A stretch of DNA of 64,000 nt from Bacteroidota bacterium (GCA_029558535.1 JAKQEK010000406.1:22811-86810), one strand, 5' to 3'; numbered from the stretch's first letter, positions 48,709 to 59,510 are shown. Made by a program: numbers and translations. The notes: generated by a model not told the origin, from the letters alone.

Positions 48709-50706
48709 ATGAAAATAAATTTCTTAAGACTAGTTGCTATAGTGATTATAATAGTACTGTCAAACAATATTGTTTTAGCTCAGAAATCAAAATCAGAGAA
48801 AACACAATTAGACGCAGCATTTATTGCTTCAACCTATACCATTACTGCAGGAGAATGTGTAAACTTCACAGATATGAGTACAGGTAATCCAACAGGGTGG
48901 CAGTGGAGTTTTCCGGGTTCACAGACTCCAAACTCGACCATACAGCATCCTCAGAATATTTGCTATTATTATGCCGGCACCTATGATGTAATATTAGAAG
49001 TACAAAACAGCACAGCAGTTAATACAGAGGTAATTGCCGGGTGTATAACTGTGGAACCAAATACAACCACACCTATAGCAGATTTTGATGCAGATTATAC
49101 AACTATTCCCCAAGGAGGAACTGTTACTTTCACTGATTTATCTCAAAACGGGCCATTTGTTTCATATGCATGGACATTTAATGGTGGTATCCCAAATGTG
49201 TCCAATGAAGAAGAGCCTGTTCCTGTAGCATATACTGAAGTTGGAACATATAGTGTAGAATTAAGAGTGGAAGATGAAAATTCTGTTCAGGACAATGAAC
49301 TCAAAATAAACTATATTACTGTTATACCTGCTGCAACTGTACCGCCTGTCGCAGATTTTATGGCAGACAGAGTTTTTATTGCCCCCGGAGATTACATTAA
49401 TTTTCACGACATGACTTCAGGCAGTCCGTATATATGGCGATGGTATTTCGAAGGAGCATCTCCAAACACTTCAAATCAACAGAATCCGACAAGTATTTTA
49501 TATGCTATGCCGGGTACATACAATGTTCAACTTATTGTCGAAAGCAATATGGGAATTGATACAATAACGAAGGAAGACTACATAATTGTTTCTGCAACCG
49601 ACCCATGTACAGCTATGCCAATTGCTGATTTTAAAGCATCGCAAAGGCTTATTCGGTCAGGTACAAGAATTTATTTCGAAGATAAATCATTAAATAACCC
49701 GACAACTTGGAACTGGTATTTTCAGGGTGGCTATCCCACATATTCGGCTGTATCAAATGTAATTAATGGAATAGAATATAATGCAGCCGGGTTCTGGGAT
49801 GTATCTCTTGCTGTAAATAATGCCTGTGGAACAGATTATATGTATAGAGAAGATTATATTTTAGTTTTTTCGGGACCGGTAAATAAATATTGCGATACTA
49901 TTACAAATGTAGGTTCAAACGAAAACATTTACAGCCCATATCTTACAGGAAGTTGGGGATATATTGGTGGACATAACGGACAAAAAATTAAAACTTATGC
50001 TGATTATTTTAATCAGTATTCTTTTACACAAATTGAAGCGCTTGTAGTTCCGGTTGTTCATTGCGAATACGGAGAATACAATTCTTATGTAACGTTTTAC
50101 ATTTGGGATGGAAATACAACATATCCTGAAACAATCCTTGCACAAAAAAAATTATTACTAAGAAATATTCCTGAAAATTTTAATAATGTTGTCGTATTTG
50201 ACACTCCGGTTGAAGTAGAAGGACCTTTTTTCGCCGGATATAAAATCAATTATGTTGATAATAATAGTGATGGAATTAGTGAAGATAAATTTACAGTAAG
50301 TATTGTTGAAAACCGAAGTTATCCAAGTGCTGTAAACACAATGTATGTTGAGGCTAATTCCGTTTGGTCAACTGCAACAGCAAAGTTTGGGATAAAGACA
50401 TCTTCAGCAATCAAACCGGTAACATGTATTGTTGACATTGATGAGTTTAAAATTACTAACGACATAGACATTTATCCAAACCCTGCATCAGATTATATAT
50501 ATATTCAAACAGGCAAATTGGAAACAGGGAAAGATATAGAAGTTAAGCTTATAGACATAACTGGCAGGGAAATTATCAGTGAAGAATATCAGGTTGGTTA
50601 TAATGATATCAGAATTAATGTAAATAATCTGCCTCAGGGTTTATATCTAGTCACACTAAGAACAGACAATAACAGAATTACTCAAAGAATTATGATTTCT
50701 AAGTAA
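48709..50706 (+). CDS. Secreted PKD-repeat protein with T9SS sorting domain
   Basis: 665 residues. Signal peptide (~1-25, ends IVLAQ), then four PKD domains (~30-395), each with the 'FxDxSxGxPxxWxWxFxGGxPxxSxxxNPxxIxYxxxGxYxVxL' pattern (MSTGNPTGWQWSFPGSQTP, LSQNGPFVSYAWTFNGGIP, MTSGSPYIWRWYFEGASP, KSLNNPTTWNWYFQGGYP), a unique jelly-roll-like domain (~400-570), and a T9SS type A domain (IYPNPASDYIYIQT ... QRIMISK). Such proteins are secreted and often bind polysaccharides or surfaces. Divergent from the 20-kb run. Function unknown. Confidence 0.85.
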   Translation: MKINFLRLVAIVIIIVLSNNIVLAQKSKSEKTQLDAAFIASTYTITAGECVNFTDMSTGNPTGWQWSFPGSQTPNSTIQHPQNICYYYAGTYDVILEVQNSTAVNTEVIAGCITVEPNTTTPIADFDADYTTIPQGGTVTFTDLSQNGPFVSYAWTFNGGIPNVSNEEEPVPVAYTEVGTYSVELRVEDENSVQDNELKINYITVIPAATVPPVADFMADRVFIAPGDYINFHDMTSGSPYIWRWYFEGASPNTSNQQNPTSILYAMPGTYNVQLIVESNMGIDTITKEDYIIVSATDPCTAMPIADFKASQRLIRSGTRIYFEDKSLNNPTTWNWYFQGGYPTYSAVSNVINGIEYNAAGFWDVSLAVNNACGTDYMYREDYILVFSGPVNKYCDTITNVGSNENIYSPYLTGSWGYIGGHNGQKIKTYADYFNQYSFTQIEALVVPVVHCEYGEYNSYVTFYIWDGNTTYPETILAQKKLLLRNIPENFNNVVVFDTPVEVEGPFFAGYKINYVDNNSDGISEDKFTVSIVENRSYPSAVNTMYVEANSVWSTATAKFGIKTSSAIKPVTCIVDIDEFKITNDIDIYPNPASDYIYIQTGKLETGKDIEVKLIDITGREIISEEYQVGYNDIRINVNNLPQGLYLVTLRTDNNRITQRIMISK

Positions 50707-50725
50707 TTCTTACATCAATAATCTT

Positions 50726-51199
50726 GTGACTAAACCAAAAATACAAATCTATACAGACGGGGCATGCAGTGGGAATCCAGGTCCCGGTGGGTATGGAATT
50801 GTTTTAATTTCGGGAAATTACCGAAAGGAAGTCTCACAAGGTTTTCGCAAAACAACAAATAATCGCATGGAATTATTAGCGGTTATCATAGGTCTTGAAT
50901 TATTAAAAATTGAAGGTTCGGATGTTACGGTTTATACTGATTCAAAATATGTGTCCGAAGCCATAAATCAGAATTGGATAGAAAAATGGCAAAATAAAGA
51001 TTTTAAAAAAGTAAAAAATCCGGATTTGTGGATTCGGTTTCTAAAAATATATCCGAGACACGATGTTAAGTTCGTTTGGGTAAAAGGGCATGCAGACAAT
51101 AAAGAAAATAATACTTGTGATCGTTTGGCTGTTGAATCTGTTAAATCAAATAATCTGATAATCGATGAGTATTTTGAAAATGAGATTGACAAAAATTAA
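50726..51199 (+). CDS. rnhA: Ribonuclease HI
   Basis: 157 residues, standard type 1 RNase H. It cuts RNA in RNA-DNA hybrids, removing Okazaki primers and R-loops. The active-site carboxylates are present in order: D11 in YTDGACSGNPGPGGYG, E49 in NNRMELLAV, D72 in YTDSKYV and D132 in CDRLA. The basic handle region (QNWIEKWQNKDFKK) is present. The start is GTG at 50726, 19 bases after the upstream T9SS gene; no better ATG is near. Confidence 0.95.
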   Translation: MTKPKIQIYTDGACSGNPGPGGYGIVLISGNYRKEVSQGFRKTTNNRMELLAVIIGLELLKIEGSDVTVYTDSKYVSEAINQNWIEKWQNKDFKKVKNPDLWIRFLKIYPRHDVKFVWVKGHADNKENNTCDRLAVESVKSNNLIIDEYFENEIDKN

Positions 51200-51363
51200 A
51201 GCTAATAATTTGATTTAAAAACAACTATTTTAAACATATTTAATGACAAATTAATAATAAACTCATGCAATAAAACACACAATAAATTGTTTAAAAAAAT
51301 GATATTCAAAGCTTTTTAATCTAAACTTTTTTTAGGTATTTTGTAGTTTCTAAATAAATAAAC

Positions 51364-54300
51364 ATGAAAATAATTAATTCTCTCACATCTTTTTTAATCT
51401 TTTGCGGAATACTTTTATGCATAAGTTCTCTTAATTATGCTCAAGCACCTCAAATTACACAGCAGCCTGACAACTTAATAAAATGCATAGGAAACTACGG
51501 GTCTATAAGCGTTGCCGCAACAGGTTCTGAAACACTTCATTATCAATGGTATAAAAATAGTGTACCATACGGCGTTGATTCTCCAATGCTTGAATTTCTT
51601 GCACTTGACGAGACTGATGAAGGGGACTATTATTGCAATGTAAGTAACGGAGAAGGAAACATAAACAGTAATATTTGTTCAATAGGCGTTGTAAATGGTA
51701 CACCGACAATCAATTCTATTTCTACTGAAAATGACCTGCTTTGTGTAGGGACAAATAATCTTTTTAGTTCAGATGTGGATGGAGAAAACTTTTACATAAC
51801 CTGGTTCCTAAACTCGAATAGTGTAGGATACGGAACAAACTACAACATAATCTCTGCAGATGTTGATGATGAAGGCGAGTATTATTTTACAGCAACAAAT
51901 GTTTGTGGTAGTGTAAATTCAGGCACATTAGAAATTGATATCGTTATTCCTGCCAATATCACTACAGAGCCGCAAACTCAAAGTATTTGTGAAGGCGAAG
52001 ATGTTGTTTTTTCACCTGTAGCTGAAGGAGACTTCCTTTATTTCATCTGGATGAAAGACGGAGTATTAATGCCTGCTGAACAGAATATAAGTTTAACAAT
52101 AAGTGGAGCAACCTATCCGCATCTGAACTATTATAATCTTATTGCCTACAATGTATGTAAACACGACACAAGCAATACTGTATATATCAATGTAAATAAT
52201 ATCCCTCAAATTACAGGACAACCGCTAGATCACAATATTTGTTCTACAGAAGAAATTACGCTATATGCATATGCTGGTGGAACAACCGAAGTCAATTATC
52301 AATGGTATGAATATGATGGAGGAATAATCCCCGGCGAAACATCTGACTCTTTCGTTCCTGATATTGTACCGAGCGACACCTCATATTATTATTGTGAAAT
52401 GTCAAATATTTGTGGTACTGTATATTCAGACACAGCAGAAGTCGTAATAAAAGAGGCTCCTGAAATTACTCAACAGCCAACTGATGCTATATTATGTGTC
52501 GGAGACGATATAAGTATTCAAATTAAAGCAAATGGAACAGAAGTATTACATTATCAGTGGCTATTTAATGGGGCAGACGTTAACGGAGCAAATATTACAG
52601 GAGCTGAATCGTCAACAATAATAATTACTGGAATAACAGAGGGGCAACAAGGGCTATATTCATGTCATGTGCATAACGAATGTGGCTTTGCTGTTACAAA
52701 TGAAGCATTCGTTACTGTAAACGCACCACCTTTGGTTACAGAGCAACCAGAAGATATAGATATTTGCGAGGGCGAAGAACTCGAAATAAATATTTCGTCA
52801 TCAGGAACAGAGCCCGTAGAATTTGAATGGCATATACTTGGAAATGTAGCGGTCATAGGAACGGGTCAAGATTACTTCGGAGAAAATTCTAATCCTGAAA
52901 ATTCGGGTGAATATTATTGTGTTCTGTCTAATACCTGCGGAGTAGTTTCGACTGATACTATTGATATTCTTATTAAAGCCCTGCCCGAAATAACTTTACA
53001 TCCAGTCGGCGATGAAGTTTGCGTAGATGATTATGTCGAAATGTCAATTTCAGCCACAGGAGCAGAACCTTTACAGTATTTATGGTATAGAAACAGTTCT
53101 GCCGTTTCTGGTCAAACAAACGATGTACTTATATATGAACATGCTCAAGTAAACCAAAGCGGGACATATTTTTGCCGAGTTATGAATGAATGCGGTTATG
53201 AAGATTCATTTAATGCAGAATTAATCATAGGCTCACCTGCCGCGATAACATGGAATCCTATTGATCAAAACTTGTGCGAGCATGACACGCTAAATCTTAT
53301 AATGGATGCTCAAGGAGAAAATTATACATTACAGTGGTATTTCAATAATGTTCCCCTAAGTGGTCAAAATGATACTGTTTTGAATTTAACAAACATAAGC
53401 ATTTCTCAATCAGGCGATTACTATTGTTCTGCATACAATGCCTGCGCTGTGGTTAATACGGATACTGTTACCGTAGTTATTAACGAATCTCCGGAAGTAA
53501 ACCTTGGCCCTGACATTAATTTATGTGAAGGAGAGACAACAACTCTCAATGCCGGAAACACTTACGTTCATTACAATTGGAATAATGGACTTAGTCATCA
53601 ACCCGAATTGGAAGTTGTTCTTGGTGGCACTTTTATACTTGATGTTACAGGCGAAAACTCTTGTCATAACAGAGACACGATAGTTGTAACCTTTCATCCT
53701 TATCATAATATTTTATTCGGAGATGACGACATAATAGTTTGCGGCTCATATGTACTCGATGCCGGAGAGGGAGCGTATTCATATTTATGGAATACCACTC
53801 CTCCACAAACCACATCATCAATTATTGTTAATGCCCCCGGAACTTACTCTGTTATTGCAACAGGTGATAGCTTTGGATGTGAAACTACACAATCTATATT
53901 TGTTGATGTACGAGAGCCTATCAGTTTTAGTTTAGGTGGAGATGTCTCCGCTCCGGTTGACTCTTTTGTTAATATTGGGATAGAACATATTTATTCTGAG
54001 TATTTATGGAATACAGGACATAATGTGCCAATGCTGACGGTTTACGGCACCTCATACGGCATAGGCACATTTGAATTCAGGCTTACCGCAATTGCTCTTA
54101 ATGGTTGTAGTTATACTGATACTATTAATGTAACTTTTTATAATGGATCACTAATTGAGATTGATAATATATTTGATGATATACAAGCATATCCTAATCC
54201 AACTACGGATTTCTTAAAAATATCATCTGAAACAAATTATATTAATGGTATAGAAATATATAATATATATGGTGAGCTAATTTTTAAAGAAATAATAAAT

Positions 54301-54408
54301 AATATGGAAATTTCGTTAAATGTTAGTAATTTTGCAAAAGGTTTGTATTTAATAAAATGCGAATGTGATGATAATGAAATTAGAGTACTGAAATTACTTA
54401 TACAATAG
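51364..54408 (+). CDS. Secreted Ig-repeat adhesin with T9SS sorting domain
   Basis: 1014 residues. Signal peptide (ends NYAQ, ~27), then eight Ig-like domains of ~85 residues, each opening 'ITxQPxDxxxCxGxxxxxxxxAxG' and closing 'GxYxCxxxNxCGxxxS' (52-bp-scale irregular repeats in the protein), then two or three PKD/Ig-like domains (GPDINLCEGETTTLNAG, VCGSYVLDAGEGAYSYLW) and a T9SS type A domain (AYPNPTTDFLKISS ... IRVLKLLIQ). Typical Bacteroidota cell-surface adhesin of immunoglobulin-fold repeats. It is followed after 5 bases by ftsX, with no terminator seen between, so there may be read-through into the division operon. Confidence 0.88.
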   Translation: MKIINSLTSFLIFCGILLCISSLNYAQAPQITQQPDNLIKCIGNYGSISVAATGSETLHYQWYKNSVPYGVDSPMLEFLALDETDEGDYYCNVSNGEGNINSNICSIGVVNGTPTINSISTENDLLCVGTNNLFSSDVDGENFYITWFLNSNSVGYGTNYNIISADVDDEGEYYFTATNVCGSVNSGTLEIDIVIPANITTEPQTQSICEGEDVVFSPVAEGDFLYFIWMKDGVLMPAEQNISLTISGATYPHLNYYNLIAYNVCKHDTSNTVYINVNNIPQITGQPLDHNICSTEEITLYAYAGGTTEVNYQWYEYDGGIIPGETSDSFVPDIVPSDTSYYYCEMSNICGTVYSDTAEVVIKEAPEITQQPTDAILCVGDDISIQIKANGTEVLHYQWLFNGADVNGANITGAESSTIIITGITEGQQGLYSCHVHNECGFAVTNEAFVTVNAPPLVTEQPEDIDICEGEELEINISSSGTEPVEFEWHILGNVAVIGTGQDYFGENSNPENSGEYYCVLSNTCGVVSTDTIDILIKALPEITLHPVGDEVCVDDYVEMSISATGAEPLQYLWYRNSSAVSGQTNDVLIYEHAQVNQSGTYFCRVMNECGYEDSFNAELIIGSPAAITWNPIDQNLCEHDTLNLIMDAQGENYTLQWYFNNVPLSGQNDTVLNLTNISISQSGDYYCSAYNACAVVNTDTVTVVINESPEVNLGPDINLCEGETTTLNAGNTYVHYNWNNGLSHQPELEVVLGGTFILDVTGENSCHNRDTIVVTFHPYHNILFGDDDIIVCGSYVLDAGEGAYSYLWNTTPPQTTSSIIVNAPGTYSVIATGDSFGCETTQSIFVDVREPISFSLGGDVSAPVDSFVNIGIEHIYSEYLWNTGHNVPMLTVYGTSYGIGTFEFRLTAIALNGCSYTDTINVTFYNGSLIEIDNIFDDIQAYPNPTTDFLKISSETNYINGIEIYNIYGELIFKEIINNMEISLNVSNFAKGLYLIKCECDDNEIRVLKLLIQ

Positions 54409-54413
54409 CCCTA

Positions 54414-55286
54414 ATGAAAGAAAACAATATAAAAAGTAAAATCAGAGGTGCATATCTGATTTCTCTTATAAGTATTTCAATGGTACTGCTTTTATTGGGC
54501 ATTGTTGGTTTATTAATATTAAATGCACAGGTATTATCAAAATATGTAAAAGAAAACATGTGTTTTTCGCTAATAATCAAGGACAATGTAAAAGAACCCG
54601 ACATTAAGCTTTACCAAAAAACTCTCGATACTTATCCTTTTATTAAATCAACCGAATATATTACTAAAGAACGTGCCGCAAAATCATTACAGGAAGAACT
54701 GGGAGAAGATTTTATTGAAACTCTTGGATATAATCCACTTTCTCCCACAATAAATGTATTTTTAAATTCGGAGTATTCAAATCCTGATAGTATTGCAAAT
54801 CTTGAGAAATTTTTCTTATCATCAACCGAAATTGTAGATGAAGTTGCTTATCAACAAAATCTTGTGCACCTGATTAATGATAATGTAAAAAAAATCAGTG
54901 CTATTTTATTGTTCTTTTCTGCAGCACTATTTCTTATTTCTTTTGCACTATTAAATAATACAGTAAGGTTAATGATATATTCAAAAAGATTTACAATAAA
55001 TACTATGAAACTTGTTGGTGCAAAAAACAACTTTATCAGAAAGCCGTTTTTAACATCAGGAGCATTGCAAGGATTTTACAGCTCATTAATTGCAATTGCT
55101 ATTTTGTCGGTTATATTCTATTTGATGAACCAACAACTTGGTGAAATTGTCAGTCTAATGGATATAAATATAATAATATTACTGTATCTGATTATAGTAT
55201 TATGCGGTATTCTACTTACTACTGTATCAACTTATTTTTCTATCAATAAATACTTAAAACTTAAATCATCAAATTTATATTATTAA
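54414..55286 (+). CDS. ftsX: Cell-division protein FtsX
   Basis: 290 residues of an FtsX-family membrane protein: N-terminal TM (~15-38), large periplasmic domain (~40-165) that in other bacteria activates peptidoglycan hydrolases, and three more C-terminal TMs (~172-195, ~220-245, ~255-280). Family marks are LNNTVRLMIYSKRFTINTMKLVGAKNNFIRKPFL, read in parts, preceding TM3. No ftsE ATPase gene is adjacent, as is common in Bacteroidota. Followed by DUF3098, uppP, truB and queA in a conserved order. Confidence 0.92.
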   Translation: MKENNIKSKIRGAYLISLISISMVLLLLGIVGLLILNAQVLSKYVKENMCFSLIIKDNVKEPDIKLYQKTLDTYPFIKSTEYITKERAAKSLQEELGEDFIETLGYNPLSPTINVFLNSEYSNPDSIANLEKFFLSSTEIVDEVAYQQNLVHLINDNVKKISAILLFFSAALFLISFALLNNTVRLMIYSKRFTINTMKLVGAKNNFIRKPFLTSGALQGFYSSLIAIAILSVIFYLMNQQLGEIVSLMDINIIILLYLIIVLCGILLTTVSTYFSINKYLKLKSSNLYY

Positions 55287-55291
55287 AACCA

Positions 55292-55558
55292 ATGAATAAA
55301 ATAGTGAAAGAAGTAAAAAATATTCAGGAACCGGAAACGGGTTTCGTTCTTGGCAAAAAAAATTATATTATTATTGCTACAGGATTTGCGTTAATTATAA
55401 TTGGCTTTATACTTATGTCCGGGGGTAAAAGTGAAGATCCAAATGTTTTTAATCCTGAAATCTTTAGTTTTAGAAGAATTACTCTTGCCCCAATATTTAT
55501 TCTAATAGGCTTTATTGCTGAAATTTTTGCAATAATGTGGAGACCTAAAAACAAATAA
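55292..55558 (+). CDS. DUF3098 membrane protein
   Basis: 88 residues, two TM helices (YIIIATGFALIIIGFILMSGG, LAPIFILIGFIAEIFAIMW) separated by a short loop with EDPNVFNPEIFSFRRI. DUF3098 is a Bacteroidota family with no known function. It sits 5 bases after ftsX and 11 before uppP, the family's usual position, suggesting a role in envelope synthesis or division. Confidence 0.88.
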   Translation: MNKIVKEVKNIQEPETGFVLGKKNYIIIATGFALIIIGFILMSGGKSEDPNVFNPEIFSFRRITLAPIFILIGFIAEIFAIMWRPKNK

Positions 55559-55569
55559 TGTTCTAAAAT

Positions 55570-56358
55570 ATGGAATGGTTCGAAGCTTTAATCCTTGGGC
55601 TTATCCAGGGACTCACTGAGTTTTTACCTGTAAGTAGCAGTGCTCATCTTGAAATAGGAAAGGTTTTGTTTGGAATTAAAGGTGAAGAAAATATATATTT
55701 TTCAATTTTAGTTCACGGAGCAACTGTTCTAAGCACTATCGTTGTATTTCACAAAGAAATTTTAAAACTTTTTTCAGGCTTATTCAAATTCAAATATAAC
55801 GAAGAAACCAAATATATATTTAAAATTGGGGTTTCTATGATTCCTGTTCTAATTGTTGGGCTTTTATTCAAAGATTTTGTAAAATCATTTTTTGCCGCTG
55901 AAAACCTAGTAATTACAGGGTCTTTTCTTTTGGTTACGGCACTTTTACTTTCATTTACATTCTTTTTCAAGCGTAATAATCAAAGAGAAATAGGTTATTT
56001 GGATGCTTTTGTCATAGGTCTTGCTCAGGCTTTTGCTGTTTTCCCGGGTATCTCACGCTCAGGCGCGACAATAGCCACCGGCTTGTTAATTGGAAACAAA
56101 AAAACAGAAATTGCTAAATTTTCATTTTTAATGGTATTAATTCCTATTTTGGGCGAAAATATGCTTGATGTATTTAGTGGAAGTTTTGCAAATACAAGTA
56201 TATCATCTACCAGCATGATAATAGGTTTTCTTTCAGCCTTTTTATCAGGGTTATTAGCATGCAAAATTATGGTTAAACTTGTTAGCAAGGGAAAACTGAT
56301 ATGGTTTGCAATCTATTGCGTAATAGCCGGCTTAATTTCAATAATATTCTTAAGTTAA
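55570..56358 (+). CDS. uppP: Undecaprenyl-diphosphatase
   Basis: 262 residues, BacA/UppP family integral membrane enzyme that recycles undecaprenyl pyrophosphate to the monophosphate carrier for cell-wall synthesis. Active-site loops are [22 protein letters not shown] (read as the [11 protein letters not shown] motif) and [11 protein letters not shown]; seven to eight TM helices follow the family pattern. Overexpression gives bacitracin resistance in many bacteria. Its stop overlaps truB by one base. Confidence 0.94.
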   Translation: MEWFEALILGLIQGLTEFLPVSSSAHLEIGKVLFGIKGEENIYFSILVHGATVLSTIVVFHKEILKLFSGLFKFKYNEETKYIFKIGVSMIPVLIVGLLFKDFVKSFFAAENLVITGSFLLVTALLLSFTFFFKRNNQREIGYLDAFVIGLAQAFAVFPGISRSGATIATGLLIGNKKTEIAKFSFLMVLIPILGENMLDVFSGSFANTSISSTSMIIGFLSAFLSGLLACKIMVKLVSKGKLIWFAIYCVIAGLISIIFLS

Positions 56359-57086
56359 TGCTCAAGAGTTTTGATTATAATAATACTCCTGATTTTGAAT
56401 CAGGCCAAATACTGGTTATTGATAAACCTTTTAGGTGGACTTCTTTTGATGCAGTTAATAAAATACGATTTCTATTAAGAAATTATACGCATAACAGAAA
56501 GATAAAAGTTGGTCATGCCGGAACGCTAGATCCTTTGGCTACTGGAGTGTTAATAATTTGCACCGGCAAAGCCACCAAACTTATTGATGAAATACAAAGT
56601 GGAGAAAAAACTTACGAAGCAGGCTTTAAAATAGGGGCGACAACTCCCTCATTTGATCTTGAAACAGAAATTAACGAAAGATTTGATACAAATAACATTA
56701 CAGAAGAACAAATTGTAAATGTTGCACAATCTTTTTTAGGGACAAGTTTTCAAACTCCACCGATTTATTCGGCAATACAAATTAATGGAAAAAGAGCTTA
56801 CGAATTTGCAAGAAAAGGAAAAAATTTAAACTTAGATGAAAGAGAAATAACCATATCAGAGATAAAAATTAATAAAATAGATATGCCTGATGTAATGCTT
56901 ACTATTACTTGCAGCAAGGGGACTTACATCAGAACTTTAGCTAATGATTTTGGAAAAAGACTTGACAACGGGGCCTTTTTATATTATCTTAGGCGAATTC
57001 GTAGCGGAAATTACTCCATAAAAGACGCTGTCGAAATTACAGATTTTGAAAATTATATTAACAATTTAGAACGATTATCAAAATAA
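56358..57086 (+). CDS. truB: tRNA pseudouridine(55) synthase
   Basis: 242 residues from the ATG at 56358, which overlaps the uppP stop (TAATG); the open frame extends 19 codons further up into uppP but those residues do not match the family. It makes pseudouridine 55 in the T loop of tRNA. Catalytic Asp lies in HAGTLDPLATGVL, with KPFRWTSFDAVNKI before it, and FLGTSFQTPPIYSAIQINGKRAYEFAR and CSKGTYIRTLANDFG (read in parts) after. Length is normal. Confidence 0.94.
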   Translation: MLKSFDYNNTPDFESGQILVIDKPFRWTSFDAVNKIRFLLRNYTHNRKIKVGHAGTLDPLATGVLIICTGKATKLIDEIQSGEKTYEAGFKIGATTPSFDLETEINERFDTNNITEEQIVNVAQSFLGTSFQTPPIYSAIQINGKRAYEFARKGKNLNLDEREITISEIKINKIDMPDVMLTITCSKGTYIRTLANDFGKRLDNGAFLYYLRRIRSGNYSIKDAVEITDFENYINNLERLSK

Positions 57087-57116
57087 CAATTTAAGGTTTA
57101 AAATTTAATTCTACAT

Positions 57117-58169
57117 ATGAAACTATCACAGTTTGGATTTAATCTTCCCGATGAGCTAATTGCTTTACATCCTACTCAAAACAGGGACGAATCACGTTTA
57201 TTGGTTTTTCACAAAAAAACTGGAGAAATTGAACATAAGGTGTTTAAAGATATAAAAGATTATTTTTCCGACAAGGATTTAATGATCTTTAATGATACTA
57301 AAGTTTTTCCGGCAAGATTATACGGGAATAAAGAAAAGACAGGAGCAAGAATAGAAGTATTCCTTTTAAGAGAATTGAACCGTGAACAACGTCTATGGGA
57401 TGTCTTAGTAGATCCTGCAAGAAAAATAAGAATTGGCAACAAGCTATATTTTGGCGAAAATGATGACCTTGTAGCTGAGGTAATAGACAATACTACTTCT
57501 AGAGGAAGAACATTAAGATTTTTAATTGACAGTGATTATGATACTTTTAAAAACACTTTATATTCGCTCGGAGAAACTCCATTACCTACACACATTATTA
57601 AACGTCAAGTAGAAGAAGAAGATAAAGAAAGGTACCAGACTATTTATGCAAAGAACGAAGGTGCAGTAGCTGCCCCTACAGCAGGCATGCACTTTAGCAG
57701 AGAATTATTGAAGCGATTAGAAATATTAGGTGTTGAATTCGGATATATCACACTACATGTTGGTCTTGGAAACTTCAGAACAGTAGATGTTGAAGACCTC
57801 ACAAAACACAAAATGGATTCGGAACAAATAATAATCAGTGAAGAAGTTGCGAGTGTTGTAAATAAAGCCAAAGAAGAAAAACGAAAAGTTTGTGCCGTAG
57901 GAACTACTGTATTAAGGACTTTGGAAAGTGCAGTTACGACTAGCGGATACCTTAAACCCTTTGACGGATGGACTAATAAATTTATTTTCCCTCCATATGA
58001 TGTAATGGTACCAAATGCACTTATTTCAAATTTTCACATGCCAAAATCAACTTTAATGATGACCGTAGCAGCTTTTATGGGTTATAATGAATTAATGCAT
58101 GCTTATGATGTAGCAATAAAAGAAAAGTACCATTTTGGAACATACGGAGATGCAATGTTGATAATTTAA
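57117..58169 (+). CDS. queA: S-adenosylmethionine:tRNA ribosyltransferase-isomerase
   Basis: 350 residues, full length. QueA transfers and isomerises the ribosyl of SAM to 7-aminomethyl-7-deazaguanine to make epoxyqueuosine in tRNA wobble positions. Motifs: FDLPxELIALHPxQxRDxSRLLV at the start (here [14 protein letters not shown]), [33 protein letters not shown]-like VGLGNFRTV, and [13 protein letters not shown]. The 4-base overlap with the exonuclease gene shows convergent ends. Confidence 0.95.
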   Translation: MKLSQFGFNLPDELIALHPTQNRDESRLLVFHKKTGEIEHKVFKDIKDYFSDKDLMIFNDTKVFPARLYGNKEKTGARIEVFLLRELNREQRLWDVLVDPARKIRIGNKLYFGENDDLVAEVIDNTTSRGRTLRFLIDSDYDTFKNTLYSLGETPLPTHIIKRQVEEEDKERYQTIYAKNEGAVAAPTAGMHFSRELLKRLEILGVEFGYITLHVGLGNFRTVDVEDLTKHKMDSEQIIISEEVASVVNKAKEEKRKVCAVGTTVLRTLESAVTTSGYLKPFDGWTNKFIFPPYDVMVPNALISNFHMPKSTLMMTVAAFMGYNELMHAYDVAIKEKYHFGTYGDAMLII

Positions 58170-58870
58170 ACGCTTTCCAATTTATCAATACTAAGAATTG
58201 GTTTACCTAAAAATCTGAGCAATAAATTTGCAACACATAATACATCTTTTTCACAATATTTTGAGATTCTCGGAAGATCTTTCTCTTTATAATATACTTC
58301 ATATACCTGACTCCCGTCAATATCATCCTTTGGCGTTGGAATGTTAAACAAATCAGCTAATAAAGCCAATGAAGTGAAGTGTTTATAATCACCGAATTTC
58401 CATAACTCCAATGTATCCAAGTGCTTTATTTCCCAAGGCTTTTTACCCGCAATGTTAAATGCCGGAGGTAATGATAATCCATTGATTAGCATTCGTCTCG
58501 AAATGTACGGAACATCAAATTCTTTAAGATTATGCCCACACAATAATTTATTGCCGGTCTTATCCCAAACGCTAATCATTGACGAAAACTCCGTCAATAG
58601 TTTTTTCTCATTATCATCAGCAAAAGATTTAACTCGAAATACCTCATTATGAATATAACCAACAGAGATGCATATAATCTTTCCAAACTCCGAATAAATT
58701 CCAGCTCTTTGATAAACGTCAGAAGCGGTTTCATTTTCAGATCTAAAATACGCAGATTTCTTTTCCCAATGTTTTTGAAATGATTCCGACATTTCATCCA
58801 TAGAAGAACACATTGGAACGGTTTCTATATCAAGAAACAAGATTTCGTTTAGCTTAAGATTCTCAGTCAT
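58166..58870 (-). CDS. PolB-like 3'-5' exonuclease
   Basis: 234 residues, RNase H-like exonuclease fold. The DEDD motifs are present: LFLDIETVP (D, E in motif I), [16 protein letters not shown] (motif II D) and [14 protein letters not shown] (motif III, Tyr-x3-Asp). This matches the 'predicted 3'-5' exonuclease related to the exonuclease domain of PolB' family, distinct from DnaQ. Expected to trim DNA or RNA 3' ends. It ends convergent with queA and lies 2 bases after udk. Confidence 0.85.
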   Translation of the reverse strand: MTENLKLNEILFLDIETVPMCSSMDEMSESFQKHWEKKSAYFRSENETASDVYQRAGIYSEFGKIICISVGYIHNEVFRVKSFADDNEKKLLTEFSSMISVWDKTGNKLLCGHNLKEFDVPYISRRMLINGLSLPPAFNIAGKKPWEIKHLDTLELWKFGDYKHFTSLALLADLFNIPTPKDDIDGSQVYEVYYKEKDLPRISKYCEKDVLCVANLLLRFLGKPILSIDKLESV

Positions 58871-58872
58871 AC

Positions 58873-59484
58873 TTATTTGATTAAATTTTGTAAAATATAT
58901 TTCGTCAATAAATCTATCGCAACATCATTTTCACCTCCTTGCGGTACAATTACGTCAGCATATCGCATAGTAGGTTCAATAAATTGCAGATGAGAAGGCT
59001 TTACCGTTTTTTCGTATCTATCCAAAACAGCGACAACAGATCTCCCTCTTTCAACTATATCTCTCTGAATAACCCTAGAAAGTCTGTCGTCCGCATCGGC
59101 ACTAACAAATACTTTCAAATCCATAAGGTTTCTTAAATCCTTTTGTCCCAGAATTAATATTCCTTCAACAATTACAATTTTTCTCGGAATAACTTCTATC
59201 GTTTCTTCGTTTCGGGTACAGGTTAAATACGAATAAATCGGTTGATTTACTGGCTTGTTGTTTTTAAGTTCTTTTAAATGATGAACTAATAAATTCCATT
59301 CAATTGCATCTGGATGGTCAAAATTAATTTTTTGACGTTCCTCCAAAGGTAAATGGCTATTGTCCTTGTAATAAGAATCCTGTGGCACAACAGTTACACA
59401 GTCCTCAGGAAGTTTATCAATTATTTTACGGACTACCGTGGTTTTTCCGGATCCTGTTCCGCCTGCAATTCCAACAATTAACAT
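58873..59484 (-). CDS. udk: Uridine kinase
   Basis: 203 residues from the ATG at 59484, which puts the Walker A loop GIAGGTGSGKTT at the usual position; the longer frame (59562) runs into the divergent manA leader. It phosphorylates uridine or cytidine with ATP or GTP in pyrimidine salvage. Further marks are VPQDSYYKDNSHLPLEER, FDHPDAIEWNLLVHHLKEL, VEGILIL and VSADADDRLSRVIQRDI (read in parts). Confidence 0.93.
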   Translation of the reverse strand: MLIVGIAGGTGSGKTTVVRKIIDKLPEDCVTVVPQDSYYKDNSHLPLEERQKINFDHPDAIEWNLLVHHLKELKNNKPVNQPIYSYLTCTRNEETIEVIPRKIVIVEGILILGQKDLRNLMDLKVFVSADADDRLSRVIQRDIVERGRSVVAVLDRYEKTVKPSHLQFIEPTMRYADVIVPQGGENDVAIDLLTKYILQNLIK

Positions 59485-59510
59485 AAAAATAAACTTATAA
59501 TAAATTTTAC

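Noticed and set aside
56301..56357. Longer N-terminus for TruB
   Set aside because: The extra codons lie wholly inside uppP; the ATG at 56358 makes the usual TAATG coupling and begins at the family's normal position.
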